This document shows, in pieces, positions 23,801 through 36,951 of a stretch of DNA of 64,000 nucleotides. Origin of the DNA: Vespa crabro. Its lineage: Eukaryota; Arthropoda; Insecta; Hymenoptera; Vespidae. The position numbers and the translations under genes were made by a program. A model generated the notes under the pieces. That model had not been told where the DNA came from and did no database searches. It saw nothing but the letters and a program-made list of their open reading frames with translations. Positions within the stretch are counted from its first letter, which is position 1, and every line of letters starts with the position of its first letter. Where the stretch lies: assembly GCF_910589235.1 (NCBI RefSeq), contig NC_060971.1:434001-498000 (forward strand). Direction: 5' to 3'.

Positions 23801-26800
23801 TCTCGAAACAATGCGGCAGTTAAACGTGTAAATATAGCAACATGTCGAAGGAAAGTTATGTGTCCGTATGTAGAACCAATGCGGCTGTTGGACTTTGAAA
23901 TATCCAGACTAGTCGAGGAAAGTTATACGAGTGTCTTGTGAAGCAATGCGATTGTCGGGCTTGGAATTATTCCAACTAGTCGGAGGAAAGTTAAGCTGTT
24001 GCATCTCGAACAAATGCGGCTGTTGGACTTGGAAATATCGAGATTAGTTGAAGGAAATTTATTCAGGTGTATCTCGAACCAATTCAACTGTCAGACTTAA
24101 AAATATTACCACCAGTCGAGGGAGAGCTATGCGAGTAATTCTAGAATTAATGCGATGGTCGGACATAGAAATAATCCGAATAGTCGAGGGAATGTTATTT
24201 GAGTTACACTGGAACCAATGCGATGGTCGGATTTGGAAATATTTCCACTATTCGGGGAAAGTTATGCGAGTGACTTTCAGACAAATGCGGCTGTCGTGCT
24301 AGGGATTATTCCCACTATTCGGAGGAACTTTATGAGATGACACTAAAACTAAAGCGAATGTCTCACTTGGAATCATTCCGATTAGACGAGAAAACGTTAT
24401 TCGGGTAACTTGTGATCCAATGCTCCTCTCGAACTTCGAAATATTCCGTTTAGGCTATGGAAAGTTATGCGAGTTATATTGGATCCAATGAGACGGTCAG
24501 ACTTGGAAATGTCCCGATTATTGTAACGAAAGTTATGTGAGTGATTCTTCAACCAGTGCAGCTGTCGGACTTGGAGATACGACGACTAGTCGAGGGAGAG
24601 TTATACGAGTGACTCTGGAACCAAAGCTGTTGTCAGACTTGGGATCATTCCGACTAATTGAGGGAAAGTTATGCGATTTCTTCTCGAACCAATACGTCTG
24701 CCGAACTTGGAAATATTCCGACTAGTAGAGTGTACGATATGCGCGTACAACTCAGAACAATACGACTGTCGGTCATGGAAATGTACACACTAACCGAGCG
24801 AAAATTATGAATGTGACTCCCGACACAATAGGACTGTCGATCTTGGAAATTACCCGTCTGGTCAGGGAAAATTACGAGAGTGCCTCTCGAATCCATACGT
24901 TTATCGGACTTAGAAACATTTCGGTTAGTAAAGGAAAACTTATGCGAGTGCCACTCAAATTATAGCGTATGTCGGATTTCGAAATATTCCTACTAGTCGA
25001 TGGAGAATAATGCTAGTTACTTTTGAACTAATGCGACTGTCTTATTTGAAAATATACCGACTAGGCAAGAAAGAGCTATGCGAGTGACTTGTGAATTAAT
25101 GCGACTGTCGGGCTTGGAAATACACAGAATACTCGAGAGAAAGTTATGCGATTGCCTCTCTTACCAATTCTGCCGACCTACTTGGAAATATTCCTACAAC
25201 TCCTTGGAAAGTAATGCGAGTGTCTCTTGGACGAATGCGACTATCGTTCTTGGAAATATTCCGAGTAGAATAAGGAAATTTATACGGCAGCTACGCAAAA
25301 GAAAGCGAATGTTGGATTTCGAACTATTCCGACTAGACGAGGGAGAGAGATACGAGTGACATGTAAACCAATGGGATTGTCGGAATTGGAAATATTCTGA
25401 TTAGTCGAGAGAAAGTTATACGAGTGTTTTGTGAACCAATGCGACTGTCTGGCTTGAAAGAAAATTATACGGGTGGCTATCGAACCAATGCTCCTGTGGA
25501 ACTTTGGAAATATTCCGACTAATCGGGAAAAGTTACGAGAGTGACTAGTGAACCATTGCGATTGTCGGAATGGAAATATTCCGACTAGTCGGCGAAAAAC
25601 TTACGTGTGCCTCCCGAACAAATGCGGCCTTTGGTAGTGGAAATATTCTGACTAGTCTAGGGAAACTTATTCGAGTGCACTCAAAACAAAGCGAATGTCG
25701 ATCTTGGAATCACTCCGACTAGACGACGAAATGTTACTCGAGAGACTTGTGAACCAAAACGACTGTCGGCATTGGGAAAATTCCCAGTGGTAGACTGAAT
25801 GTTATGCGAGTACCTCTCGAACAAATGTGGATGTCGGATTTGGAAACAGTCCGATTAGTCGAGAAAAAATAATGCGTCTAACTTATGAACCAATGCGACT
25901 GTCAGACATTGAAATATCAAGACTCGTCTAGGGAGTGTTCTGCAAGTGACTTGTGAACCATTACGGCTGTAGGACTTGGAAGTATTTCGACTAGTCGAAG
26001 GAAAGTTATGCGAGTGCCACTCGAAACAATGCAGCTTTCGTACTTGGGAATATTCAAACTTGTCGAATGAGAGATATGCGAGTGATTCTAGATCTAATGC
26101 GTCGAGCGGACTTGAAAATATTTCCACTCGTCGCGAAAGTTATGCAAGTAACATTAGAACATATGTGGCTGTCGTACTAGGAAATATTCCGACTAGTCAG
26201 CTGAATTTTGTTCGGGTGCAGGTGAACCAAAGCAAATGTTGAACTTGCAATCAACCCGACTAGACTAGGAATCGTTATTCCAATGACACGTGAAACAAAG
26301 CTACTGTCGGCATTTGGAATATTCCCAGTCGTTGAGGGAATGTTATGCGAGTGCCTCTCGGACCAATGTGGATGTCGGATTTGGAAATATTCCGAATAGT
26401 CGAGGGAAAGTTATGCGAATGCTTCTCAAACCAAAGCGGGTGTCGGACTTTGAAATATTACGACTAGTCGAGGGAAGGTATTGCGAGTGATTCTAGAAAA
26501 AATGCGGCCATCTGACTTGGAAATATTCACACTAGTCGAGGAAAGTTCTGCCAGTGCCTCTTGAACAAATGCGGCTGTCGGACTAGGAAATATTCCGACT
26601 ATACGAAAGAAAGTTATGCAAGTGTCTTGTGAACCTTAGCGACTGTCAGAATTGGGAAGATTCCCAGTGGTCAAGGGAATGTTATCGAGTGCCACTCAGA
26701 CCAAAACGACTGGCGGACCTAGAAACATTCAGACTTGTCGAGGGAATGTTGTGCGTGTGCCTCACAAACCAATGCAGCTGGAGTATTAGGAAATATTCGG

Positions 26801-29800
26801 CTTAGTCGGGGAAAGTTAGGCAAGTGACTAATAAATTAAAGCGACCGTGGTATTTGAAAATTTTCCGACTAGTCGAGAGAGAGTTATGCATGTGAGTCTC
26901 GAATTCATGCGGTTATTGGACTTGAATAATCCCGACGAGTCGAAGAAATGTTATGCGAGTGTCTTGTGAATCAATGCTGCTGTCAGACTGGGAAATATTC
27001 ACATTTGTCGAGAGAGAGTTATTTAAGTATCTTTCGAAAAAATGCGTGTGTAAGGCTTGGAAATATCCCGACTAGTCGAGGGAAAGTTTCGCGATTAACT
27101 TTTGAACCAATGAAACTGTATGACTTTGAATTATCCAGACTATACGAGGGTGAGTTATATCAGTGACTTCTAAGCCTTTTCGGTTATCGGATATGGTAAT
27201 ATCCCGACAAGTCGAGGGAATTATTTGCAAATGTCACTCGAAACGAAGGGACTGTCGGACTTGGCATTATTCCGACTATTCGAGGGAAAATTATGCGAGT
27301 GACTCTCGAACCAATGCGGCTGAAGAACTTGGAAAAACCCAACTAGCCGAGTAAATATTATTCGAGTGACTTGTCAACAAATGTGACTGTCGGTATAGAG
27401 AATATTTCCTGTGGTCGTGCGAACGTTATGCGAGTGCCTCTTAAACCAAAGCGATTGTCGGACTTGGAAATATTCCGACTAGTCGAGGAAATGTCATGCG
27501 AGGGCCATTGCGACTGACGCACTAGGTACTATTCCGAGTATTCGAGGGAAAGTTATGTGAGTACATCTCGAACCAAGGCGTCTGTCGGACTTGGAAATAT
27601 TCCGACAAGTCGAGGCAAAGATATGCGAGTGACTCTGAAAAGAATAGGACGGTTGGGCTTGGAAATATTCAGACTATTCTAGGGACACTTATGAGATTAC
27701 CCCTCGAAACAATGTGGCTTAATAACTTGAAAGAATGCTGACTCCTATAATGATACTCATGCAAGCGCCTCTCGAAACATTGCGGCTGTCGGATTTGGAA
27801 ATACCCCGACTACTCGAGGAAAAGTAATGCGACTTCTTTTGGAACCAAAGTGGATTTTGTACTTGGAAATATCTCAAATAGCCGGGAGAAATTTATGCGA
27901 GTGCCTCTTGAGCCAATATAGTTGCTGGACTAGGACATATTCCAACTGGTCGAGGGTAAGTAATGCGAGTGCCTCTAGAAGCAATGCGACTGTCGGACTT
28001 GGAAATAACACGACTAGAAGAGAGAAGGATGTGCGAATTCCTCTTGAAACAAACTGACTGTCCGTCTTGGAAATATACCTACTATTCGAGAAAATGTTAT
28101 GCAAGTGATTTGTGAACCGATGCGAATGACGTGCATGGAAATATTACATCTTGTGGAGGGAAAGATATACGAATGACTTCTGAACAATGCGACTGTCAAA
28201 ATTGGAAAAATTCCGACAATTCAAGGGAAAGTTATGCGAGGCCTCTCGAAACATTGCCGGTGCCGGACTTGCAAATATTTCTACTAGTCGTGGGAAAGAT
28301 ATGCGAGTGTCTCTATATCCAATGTGGCAGTCGGATATGGAAGTTTCCCGACTAGTCGAGGGAAAATTACCCGAGTAGCTAGTAATTGAATGCGACTGTT
28401 GCCTTGGAAATATTTCGATTAGACCAGGGAATGTAATAGGAATGACCTGTGAACCAATGCGACACATGGACTTTGAAATATTCCTACTATTGGAGGGAAA
28501 GTTATGCGAATTCCTCCATTAACAATGCTACTGTCGTTCCTAGACATATCCCGACTAGTGGAGAAAAATTTATGAGAGTGAACCTCGAAAAAATGCGACT
28601 TTCGTACTTGGAAATTTCTCGACTAGTAAATAGAGAGCTATGCTAGTGACTTATATATCCGTGCGTTTGTCAGGCAAGGAAATATACCGACTAGTCGAAG
28701 GAAAGTTATGCGAGTGCATCTTGAACCAATGTGGCTGACTGACATGGAAAAATTGCAACTGCTCCGGGGAAAGTTGTAAGAGTACCTCTCGGACCGAGAA
28801 CGACAGACTTGGAAATATTCCGACTAGGCAGAGAAAAGTTATGCGGGTACCACTCGAAAGAAGGCGACTTGTAACATTTCGGTCTTGGTATCATTCCGAG
28901 TAGTCGAAGAATAGTTATGCGAGTTATTTGTAAAACAATGCGACTGTCTGACTTTGTAATATGCAGACTAGTCGAGGAAGAGTTATGCGAGTTTCTTATG
29001 AACCAGTACGACTGTCAGACTTAGAAATATTACGACTATTAGAGGGAAAGTTATTTGAGTGCTTCTCGAACCATTTCGACTGATGAACTTAGATATATTC
29101 TAACTAGTTGAGGGAACCCTATACATGGGATTAAAGAACTATTGCGACGGTTGTATATGTAAATATTTCTACTAATCGCGAAAAGTTATACACTTGCTTC
29201 TTGATCAAATGCGGCTGTCGTGCTTGATAATATTCCGACATGTCAAGGGAATCTTTTCCGATTGCCATTCGAACCAAAGCGACTAGCGTACTTGGAAACA
29301 ATTCGATTACTCAAGGCTAAGTTATGAGAGTGACTTGTAATCCAAAACGACTGTTAGACTCGGAAATTTTACGGCTGGTCAAGGGAAAGATTTGAGAGTG
29401 ATTCTCGAAACAATGCAGACAGTTAGACTTGGAAATATTCCGTTTAGTCGAGGGAAAGTAATGCAAGTGATTCTGGACCCTATACGACAGTCGGCCTTGG
29501 AAATATTCTAACTTATCGATAGAAAGTTTTTCGACTGAATAACATAACGATACGATTGTCTGACTGAGAAATATTCTGACTAGTCGAGGAGAACTTATGA
29601 GAGTGCCACTCAAACTAAAACGATTGTCGGACCAGGGAAGATACCTACAATTCGAAAGAGAATTATGCGAGTGACTTGTGAATCAATGAGACAGTCAGAC
29701 TTGAAAATATTCCGACTAGTCGAGGGAAAGTTGTGGGATTACTTCTCGAACCAATGCGGCTTTCGGACATGGAAATATTCCGACTAGTCAAGTGAAAGTT

Positions 29801-30142
29801 ACGCGAGTCCCCTCCAAACAATGTGGCTGTCGGAATTGGAAATATTCCGACATGTTGAGGGAGAGTTATGAGATTGATTTTGAACCAATGCGACTGTCGA
29901 ACATGTTAATATTCCATCTTCTCTAGGGAAATTTATGCAGTGCCTCCAAACCACTTAGACTGTCGACATTGGAATAATTCCAACTAGTAAAGAGAGAGCT
30001 CAGCGAGTGACTTTTGAATCAATGTGAATGTCGAGCAAGTAGATATACCGACTAGTCGAGGGAATCATATGCGAGTGCTTCTCGATCAAATACGACTGTC
30101 GGACTTAGATATTTTAGGACTAGACAAGGGAAATTTATGCAA
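17900..30142 (+). repeat. 68-bp satellite array, segment 3
   Basis: The longest uninterrupted stretch of the array, with no gene. Internal paralogous blocks are visible: 19830-20370 matches 28905-29440 at high similarity; 17940-19100 matches 46700-47860; 21640-21930 matches the left flank of element A (1840-2110); 23480-24060 matches parts of 40490-41880; 27640-27720 matches 49300-49360; 29450-30142 matches 61000-61827. Monomers ending in CCCAGTGGT recur in this segment (for example near 25790) as well as elsewhere, marking a repeated variant. Confidence 0.95.
21640..21930 (+). repeat. Paralogue of element A left flank without the insertion
   Basis: This block follows the same sequence of variant monomers as 1840-2109 and 34370-34738: GTGATTTTAAT, then GCGAAGGTCGTGCATGGA, then ACCGACTGGTACAGAGAAGG. 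It then continues through the position where A is inserted (TTGGAGACTTTCCGACTAGT, about 21908-21927) as plain satellite. It therefore looks like a pre-insertion form of the site. Confidence 0.6.
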
Positions 30143-30402
30143 TTAAACCTTTGCCATCGGCTGCTTTTGCCTTTAGGAATGTAAAGAATATAAAGTCAAT
30201 ATACAGAATTTTTGATACTGATTTGTTGTATATATTACTACTAATTTTACGTAAGGATACATAATATTTAAATTTAAAATGTGCACGCTACGTGGACCCC
30301 GACTTTTACGTCGATTTAGATATCTCCCCGCTACGGGGACACAGATTTCTACGACGATTTAGATATGTCCTCGTTACGAGGACACCAATAGCAATGGGTT
30401 AA
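30143..30402. mobile_element. C: piggyBac-like MITE with TTAA target duplication
   Basis: A 260-bp non-satellite insert bounded by TTAA at 30143-30146 and 30399-30402. Removing the insert and one TTAA rejoins a normal monomer reading TTATGCAA-TTAA-CTTATTAACC. The termini are imperfect inverted repeats: the left end TTAAACCTTTGCCATCGG pairs with the right end read in reverse, TTAACCCATTGCTATTGG (14 of 18 identical). TTAA target use and a CCYTTTGCC-type end are hallmarks of piggyBac-group transposons. No transposase is present, so it is non-autonomous. The interior is AT-rich, then three palindromic 43-bp units. Partner: C' at 61828-62132. C lacks about 45 bp that C' has near its left side. Confidence 0.8.
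30281..30383. repeat. Three palindromic 43-bp units inside MITE C
   Basis: Palindromes start at 30281, 30324 and 30367, exactly 43 bp apart, each 17 bp long with a 3-bp centre. Unit 1 is GTGCACG-CTA-CGTGGAC, unit 2 CTCCCCG-CTA-CGGGGAC, and unit 3 GTCCTCG-TTA-CGAGGAC. They are joined by a conserved spacer ending GATTTAGATAT. The third arm base differs among units (A, C, T) and its partner changes to match (T, G, A), so pairing is kept. Confidence 0.9.
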
Positions 30403-33400
30403 CTTATTAACCAGTGCGACTGTCTGACTTGGAAATATCTCGCATAGTCGTGGAATTTATGGGAAAGTTTCCCGGACCAATTGTGCTATCGTCCATGGAA
30501 ACATTCCAGCTAGTCGAGAGAAAATTATACGGGTGCCTCTCGAACCAATGCGGCTGTTGGACTTTTAAATATAATGAATAGTCGTGTCAATGTTATGTGA
30601 GGGTCTCTTGAAACAATGTAGCCATCGAACTTGGAAATATTTTGGCTATTAGAGGGAAAGTTATCCGAGGTTCTTTCGAAGCTTTAAGATTGTCAGACAT
30701 GGAAATATTCCGATTAGTCGAGGGATAGTTATGCAAGTGACAATCGTATCAATGCGACTGTCGGTCGTGAAAATATTCCTACTTAACGAAGGAAATTTAT
30801 GCGAGTTTTTGCGCTCCAAAGCGACTGTCAGAATTGGGAATATTCCGATTAATCAAGGGAAATTTATGCGAATGCCGTTCGTATCAAAGCGACTGGCGGA
30901 CTTCGAAGTATTCCAACTAGATGGGGGAAAATTATGCGAGTCACTTCTGAACCAAAAAGAATGTCAGACCTGGAAATATTCCGACTAGTCGAGGGGAAAT
31001 TATGCAAGTGACAATCGTATCAATGCGACTGTCGTACTTCGACATTTTCTGACTACTGAAAAGAAAGTTAGGCAAGAAACTTGTCACTCTATGTGACTGA
31101 ATGACTTAAAAATATTCCGATTGGTCAAGTGAATGTTATGTGTATCTCTCTAGGAGCAATTAGACTACCAGTCTTAGTAATATTCCATCCAATTCAAAGG
31201 AAGTTATGGGAATGCCTCTCGAACCAACGCGTCTTTCGCAAATATTCCTGCTGATCGATGAATAGTTATGCTAGGGCCTCTCGTACCAATGCGAATGGCA
31301 GACCTGGAAGTATTCCGAGTAGTCAAGGGAAAGTTCTGCGAGTGTTGCTTGAATCAATGCAACTGTCACTCTTGGATATATTCTTACTAGTCAAGGGAAG
31401 ATTTGCGAGTCCCTATCGGAGCAATACGACTGTTGTTCTTGAAAATAACTCGCTAGTCGTGGGAAAGTTATGGGATTGATTTTCGAACCAAAGAGACTGA
31501 AGCACCTAGAAATTTTTCAACAAGTCGAGCGAAAGATAGGCGAGTGTATCTCGAAGCAATACTACTGTCGCATTTAGAATTATTCCGACTACTCAAGGGA
31601 AAGTCATACGAGTACCTCTCTTAATTATGTGACTGTCGGTATTTGAGATATTCTGATTAGTCGGAAGAATGTTATGCGAGTGTCTCTCGATCAAATGTGA
31701 CTTTCGGACTTCGAAGAATTCCAACTAATCGAGCGAAAGTTCGGCGAATGTTTCTTGTACCAATGCGACTTTCGGACTTGTAAATAATCCGACTAGACGA
31801 GGGAAAGATATGCGAGTAACTTGTGAACCATTGAGTCGTTCGGAAATGTAATCTTCCGCCTAGGAGAGGAGAAGATACGCGAGCACCTCTCAAATCAAAG
31901 CGACGTCGGTCTTGGAAATATATCAACTATTTGGGCGAAAGTTTGATAAATGTGTCTCGACCAACCTAACATCACCTAAATTCGTCTGTTGCGAATGATA
32001 ATAATCCGAATAGACAAAAAAACATTTACGAGTGCATCTTGAACAAATGCGACTCTCGGGTTAAGAAATATTCCGACTATTCGAGGGAAAATTATGCAAC
32101 TGAATTTTGGTCCAATTCAACTATTGGACGGGGTAATATTCCGACTAATCAAGGGAAAGGTACGCGAGTGCATCTCCAACAAATGCGACTGTAGCACTTG
32201 GAAACTTTCCCACCAGTCGAGGGAAAGTTATGGAAGTGTCTCTCGAACTAATGCGACTTACGTACTTGCAAATATTTCGACTAGTCGAGGAAAATTTATG
32301 TGAGAGCCTCTCGAACCAAAGCTACTGTCCCACCAAGAAATATTCCGACTACTCGATGGAATGTTGTGCTAGTGCCACTCGAACGAATGTGACTGTCGGT
32401 CTTTGACATATTCCGTATAATCGAGCGGATTTTAGGGACTGTCAGGCTTGGAAGAATTCCACTAGACGAGAGAAAAAGTATGCGAGTGACTTGTTAACCA
32501 ATGAGACCTTTGGACGAGGTATTTTTCCGACTATTCGAGAAATAAATACACGAGTGCCTTTCAACACAATGCGACTGTCGGTCTTGGAAATATTCCTTCT
32601 AATCGAGCGAAAGTTCGACGAGTGCTTCTCGAACCGATGTGACTATCCGACCTAGAAACATTCCCATTTGTCGGTGGAATGATTTGTGAGTTTCTCTAGT
32701 ACCAATTCGACTGTCGGACTTGGAAAAGTTCCGTCTACTCGAGGGAAATTTGTGCGAGTGGCATACCAAACATTGCGGCTTTCGGACCTGGAATTATTTC
32801 GCCGATGAATAGATATGCGAGTGCCGCTCGATCAAATGCTTCTGTCGCACTTGGAAATATTCCGACTGGTCGAGGAAAAATTATGCGAGAGACTTTTGAG
32901 CCTATTCTAAAATCGGACTATGCAACATTCCGATTATTCGTCGGACGATCTGCAAGTTTCATCAAACAAATACAGCTATCGGACTTAGAAATACTCCGAC
33001 AAGTCAAGCGAAAATTATGCGATTTCCTCTGGAACCAATGCGGTTATCGGGATTGAATATATTCCGACTAGTCGAGTGATAATAATTCGATTGATGAATT
33101 CGACTCTCGGACATGGAAATATTCCGCGTAAACGGGTGAAAGTTATGCTAATGCCTCTGAAAAAAAAGCGACAGTGGGACTTGGAATAATTTTGTTTAGT
33201 CAAGGGAAAGATATGAGATTGACTTGTGAGCTAATGCAAAAGACAGGTTCGGTAATATTCGAACTAGTCGAGGGAAAGTTATGCGATTGACTACAGAACC
33301 AATGCGGCTGTCGGACATGAATATATCGCGTCTAGTCGAGGAAGATTAATGCTAGTGATACTATAACAAAACGGACTATGACATATTCCGACTAGTCGGT

Positions 33401-34738
33401 GGAACATTATGCCAGTGACATTCGAAATAAAACGAATGTTGATCATGGAATCTTTTCGACTAGACAAGGAAAATTTATTCGAATTACTTGTGAACCAAAG
33501 TGTCTGTCGGTATTTGGAATATTCCCAGTGGTCGAGGGAATGATAGGCGAGTACCTCTTGAACCAATGTGGATGTCGAATTTGGAAATATTCCGACTAGT
33601 CAAGATAAAGGTACGAGAGTGCTTCTCGAAATAATGCTGCTGTTGGATTTGGAAATATTACGACTACTCCCTGGAATGTTTTGCAAGAGATTCTAGAACT
33701 ATTGGGACTGTCGGACTGGCAAATATTTCCACTAGTCGTGGAAAGTTATGCGAGTGCCTTTCGAGCAAATGCGGCTTTCAGTCTATGAAATTTTCCGACT
33801 AGTCGAGGAAACTTTATTGGAATGCTACTCGAATCAAAGCGAATGTCGGACTTGGAACTATTCCAGCTAGACACGGGAAAGTTATGCGACTAAAACTAGT
33901 TCCAATGCGACGGTCGCACTTGGAAATATTCCTACTAGTTGGAGGAACGTTATGCGAGTGGATCTATAACAAATGCGACCGTCGGTCTTGGTAGTATTCC
34001 ACCTAATCGAGGGAAAGTTACGGGAGTGTCTTGTGAACCATCGCGGCTGTCGAACTTGGAAATATTCTGACTGATCGAGGAAAACTTATGCGAGATATTT
34101 TAGAACTAATGCGACGTTTGGAGTTGAAAATCTTTCCATTATGAGGAGAATTTTATGCGAGTACCTTCCGAATAAGTGCAGCTATCGGAATTGGACATAT
34201 TCCGACTAGTCGAGGCAAAGTTATGCGAGTTATTTTGAACCAATTCTAAGGACGGTTTTGGAAATATCCCGATAAATGGTTGGAAATTTTTCCAAGTGTT
34301 CCTCGAGTCAATGCTGCAGTCGGACACAGAAATATTAGTTTTACTAGTCGTACAAGTCGAGGGAGAGTTATGCGTGTGATTTTAAATCTAATTGGAAGGG
34401 CGTGCATGGAAGTATTACGAATAGTCGAGTGAAAGATATGCGTGTGTCGCTGGAATAAATTCGATGGTAGGACTTACAAATATACCGAATAGTACAAAGA
34501 AGGTTATGCGAGAGCCTTTCGAACCAATGTGGCTGCCGGACATGAAAATATTTCGAATAGTCGAGGGAAACTTATGCGAGTGCCTCTCGATACAATACAA
34601 CTGCCGCACATGGACATTCCCCGACTAGTCGAGATAATATTATGTGAGTGCCTCTCCAACCAATATGACGGTCGGACTAAGATGTATTCCGACTATTGGA
34701 CGGACAGTTAAGCGAAAGCTTCTCGAAACAAAGTAATC
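30403..34738 (+). repeat. 68-bp satellite array, segment 4
   Basis: Diverged 68-bp monomers, no gene. The beginning (30403-30480) matches the right flank of C' (62133-62200). The end, 33300-34738, matches 760-2109 on the left of element A. Two near-identical monomers with GACAATCGTATCAATGCGAC occur near 30740 and 31010. Confidence 0.95.
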
Positions 34739-35348
34739 GCCTACCGACTAAAAAACCATCCGATTCTTATTAGTGACACGCTGAGTAATGAGGGGGCGGA
34801 CGGGATCGCGCATAAGCGTTTCACATATACGCCAAATATCCCTCCTCGGTGAGTCAAGTCGGTATTCGCCTCGCTCTCATTCATTCCTCTCCATTCATAC
34901 CAATACGGCGCACTCGACAAGGATCCACGAGCATCCTGAGACGCAATTACTCCCTAACTATATACATATTGGCCCAAACCCAACCCATGATGTTCTGACC
35001 AGGACCATTCGCGCCCATATACACGGACTGTATATATACATGCACTCACACCAAGAGGGAAGCGACGCCTGAGTCAGGCGCCGCCTGAGCCGCTTGAAGC
35101 CTTGCCCGAGGTGGCCGCACTAGCGTTGCTCTCCTATGCGGCCTAACGTTCGCACCGCTGTTCACATGTACACCTACACGCTAACTCATACATCCATCTT
35201 CTTCGTCCGTTTCCAGCGCCTCCCAATGTCCTCCATTGCAAGCATGACCCTCCCAGCAAAGGTCGGGAAGGTCGCCCATCCCCCCGGTACAGTTAGGGAG
35301 ACCAGGACTATCATGAAATGTTTAGCTGCCGTCCACCCATCGTATCGA

Positions 35349-35990
35349 TCAGCTCATTCCTAGCATCCGTCTACGTCGGGCAGTCGACCAGGGTGTGCTC
35401 CGCTGTATCCTCACTCCCCCGTAAAGGAAACAACGTGGTAAAGGAATCTTCCTTATCTTACTTAAGTACGCCGAGAAACAGCCATGGTCGGTTATCAGTT
35501 GTGTGGGGTGAAATGTCCGAAAGAGAACTGTCTCCCAATACACTCAGCTAACCATTCGGCAATAGCCGCCCTCTCACGCACTCTCGTTGCTGCTAGTGCA
35601 CCTACCCAAGCCCAAGTTTCTCAGACTTCCACGCTTCAATTGTTATCCTTCTGGCAAGAGCTCCCAATACAGCCTAAGTACACGGGGGAGCAGGTTTTTC
35701 CGCGTCTCTAACAGACGCATAGGTCTCCGCCAGCCGAGGTGCCAGATGAGCGAGAAGAATAATACCCGCAATCATTATAGCCGCGTGGAAGGAGACCGTT
35801 CTATAGGCACAACACATCCGGATCGTCAACGTTCCTTAGGAGCCTTCGAATAGCCAGCTCGATCCTCATGTCCGTCACGACGGCGCGCCACCAATTCGAT
35901 GCCCGATAAAGGAGCACCGAGTGGATCACGCAGCTGTAGAGGAGTTGCTTCTTCTTTCCCGGTCCGTGAAGTTTCGGAAGGAGCCTCCTA
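35349..35990 (-). pseudogene. Element A' ORF2 C-terminal region
   Basis: The minus strand shows HGCFSAYLSKIRKIPLPRCF, then LYGGV (35543-35349). This is the C-terminal zinc-finger region, in which the second Cys of CxxC reads Tyr and a frameshift removes the His/Cys half. The preceding 'VLLYRAS...' and IRRLLRNV stretch (35990-35600) is the post-RT domain in broken frames. The outermost part, 34739-35349, is 3' ORF2/UTR with no recognisable domain. Confidence 0.65.
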
Positions 35991-36139
35991 TGGGAGTGTA
36001 GGATATCCTCCGCTTTAGGGATAAGGGCCTCGAAGTGGGGCCTGAACTACATTCTTGAATCTGTTACTATGCCCAGGTATTTATCGCTGGTTCTAATTTC
36101 TAAGCAAACCCCTCTAAGTTAAGTCTTAGGGGGCGGGAC

Positions 36140-36951
36140 TTACCTGCGTTTGCAGAAGGCAGAGGCAGAGAAGGCCATGGTCTCCGTCTTTTTCGGCGCC
36201 ATTTTAAGACCCAATCCCTCGATCTCCTCCACCAAATCGTCCAAGTCCTGCTCAGCGTTTATTATAGCCTGAGTGAGGTCCCATCCCGATGACAGGAGGG
36301 CCGCATAGCAGACATCACGGGAACCAACTGGCATTGGTATTCAGAATACACTGTCATAAGCAATTGTCCACAACGTAGGGCCCAAAACAGATCCCTGTGG
36401 GACCCCACAATACACCTGCTTTTCCACGGCGCGTTCATGTCTGCTTGTAAATGCTATGGCGCGAGTGTCTAAATAACTCCTGATGATGTTCATCAGGTAG
36501 CGGGGAAAGCTCTTCCGCTCCAAGGTTCTAACAATAACGTCCATCGGCACGGAGTTGAAAGCGTTAGAGATATCCAGACTCACCAGGAGAACCATTTTCC
36601 TGTCCCACGTCAATGTCTCCAAAAATCTTTTAATATCGAGGACGGCAATGGATCTACAGTGAAACTGCGCCTCCTAAATCGATATTGTGATGGCGCCAGT
36701 GTCCGAGTCTCCTCTATGTAACTGTTGTTCCGACCAACAACTACAGGCATGAATAGTTTCCCCAGTTCGCCAATCACGCACATGGCGCTATATGATCCCT
36801 GTGAATCCGAGTGCGCGTCCTTTTTCTGTTTGCTAAGGACGAGTCTCGCTAACATCCACGCAGTTGGGAACCTTCCTGTCTTCAAGTATGCAGAGAAACA
36901 CTGCGTCATCCCATGTTTACAGTTGTCGACGAAGTACGCACAACCACACAC
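36140..36951 (-). pseudogene. Element A' reverse transcriptase
   Basis: Frame 36951-36610 holds the fingers (AYLKTGRFPTAWMLARLVL, then SVIGELGKLF in a neighbouring frame). 36622-36341 holds LVSLDISNAFNSVPMDVIV with the first catalytic Asp intact, then VYCGVPQGSVLGPTLWTIAY, which is closer to a working RT than the A copy. The YADD box that should follow is lost: near 36300-36308 seven bases are missing against A. 36334-36140 continues the palm (DLDDLVEEIEGLGLK). Confidence 0.85.

Noticed and set aside
30403..34738. tRNA or small structured RNA genes among the dyad-rich monomers
   Set aside because: Dyads are short and common to all monomers; no cloverleaf, A/B box pair or CCA-like end could be made out.
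34700..35100. Independent insertion of A' with its own target duplication
   Set aside because: Satellite on both sides matches that of A, and the left edge of A' is a deletion joint, so duplication explains it better.
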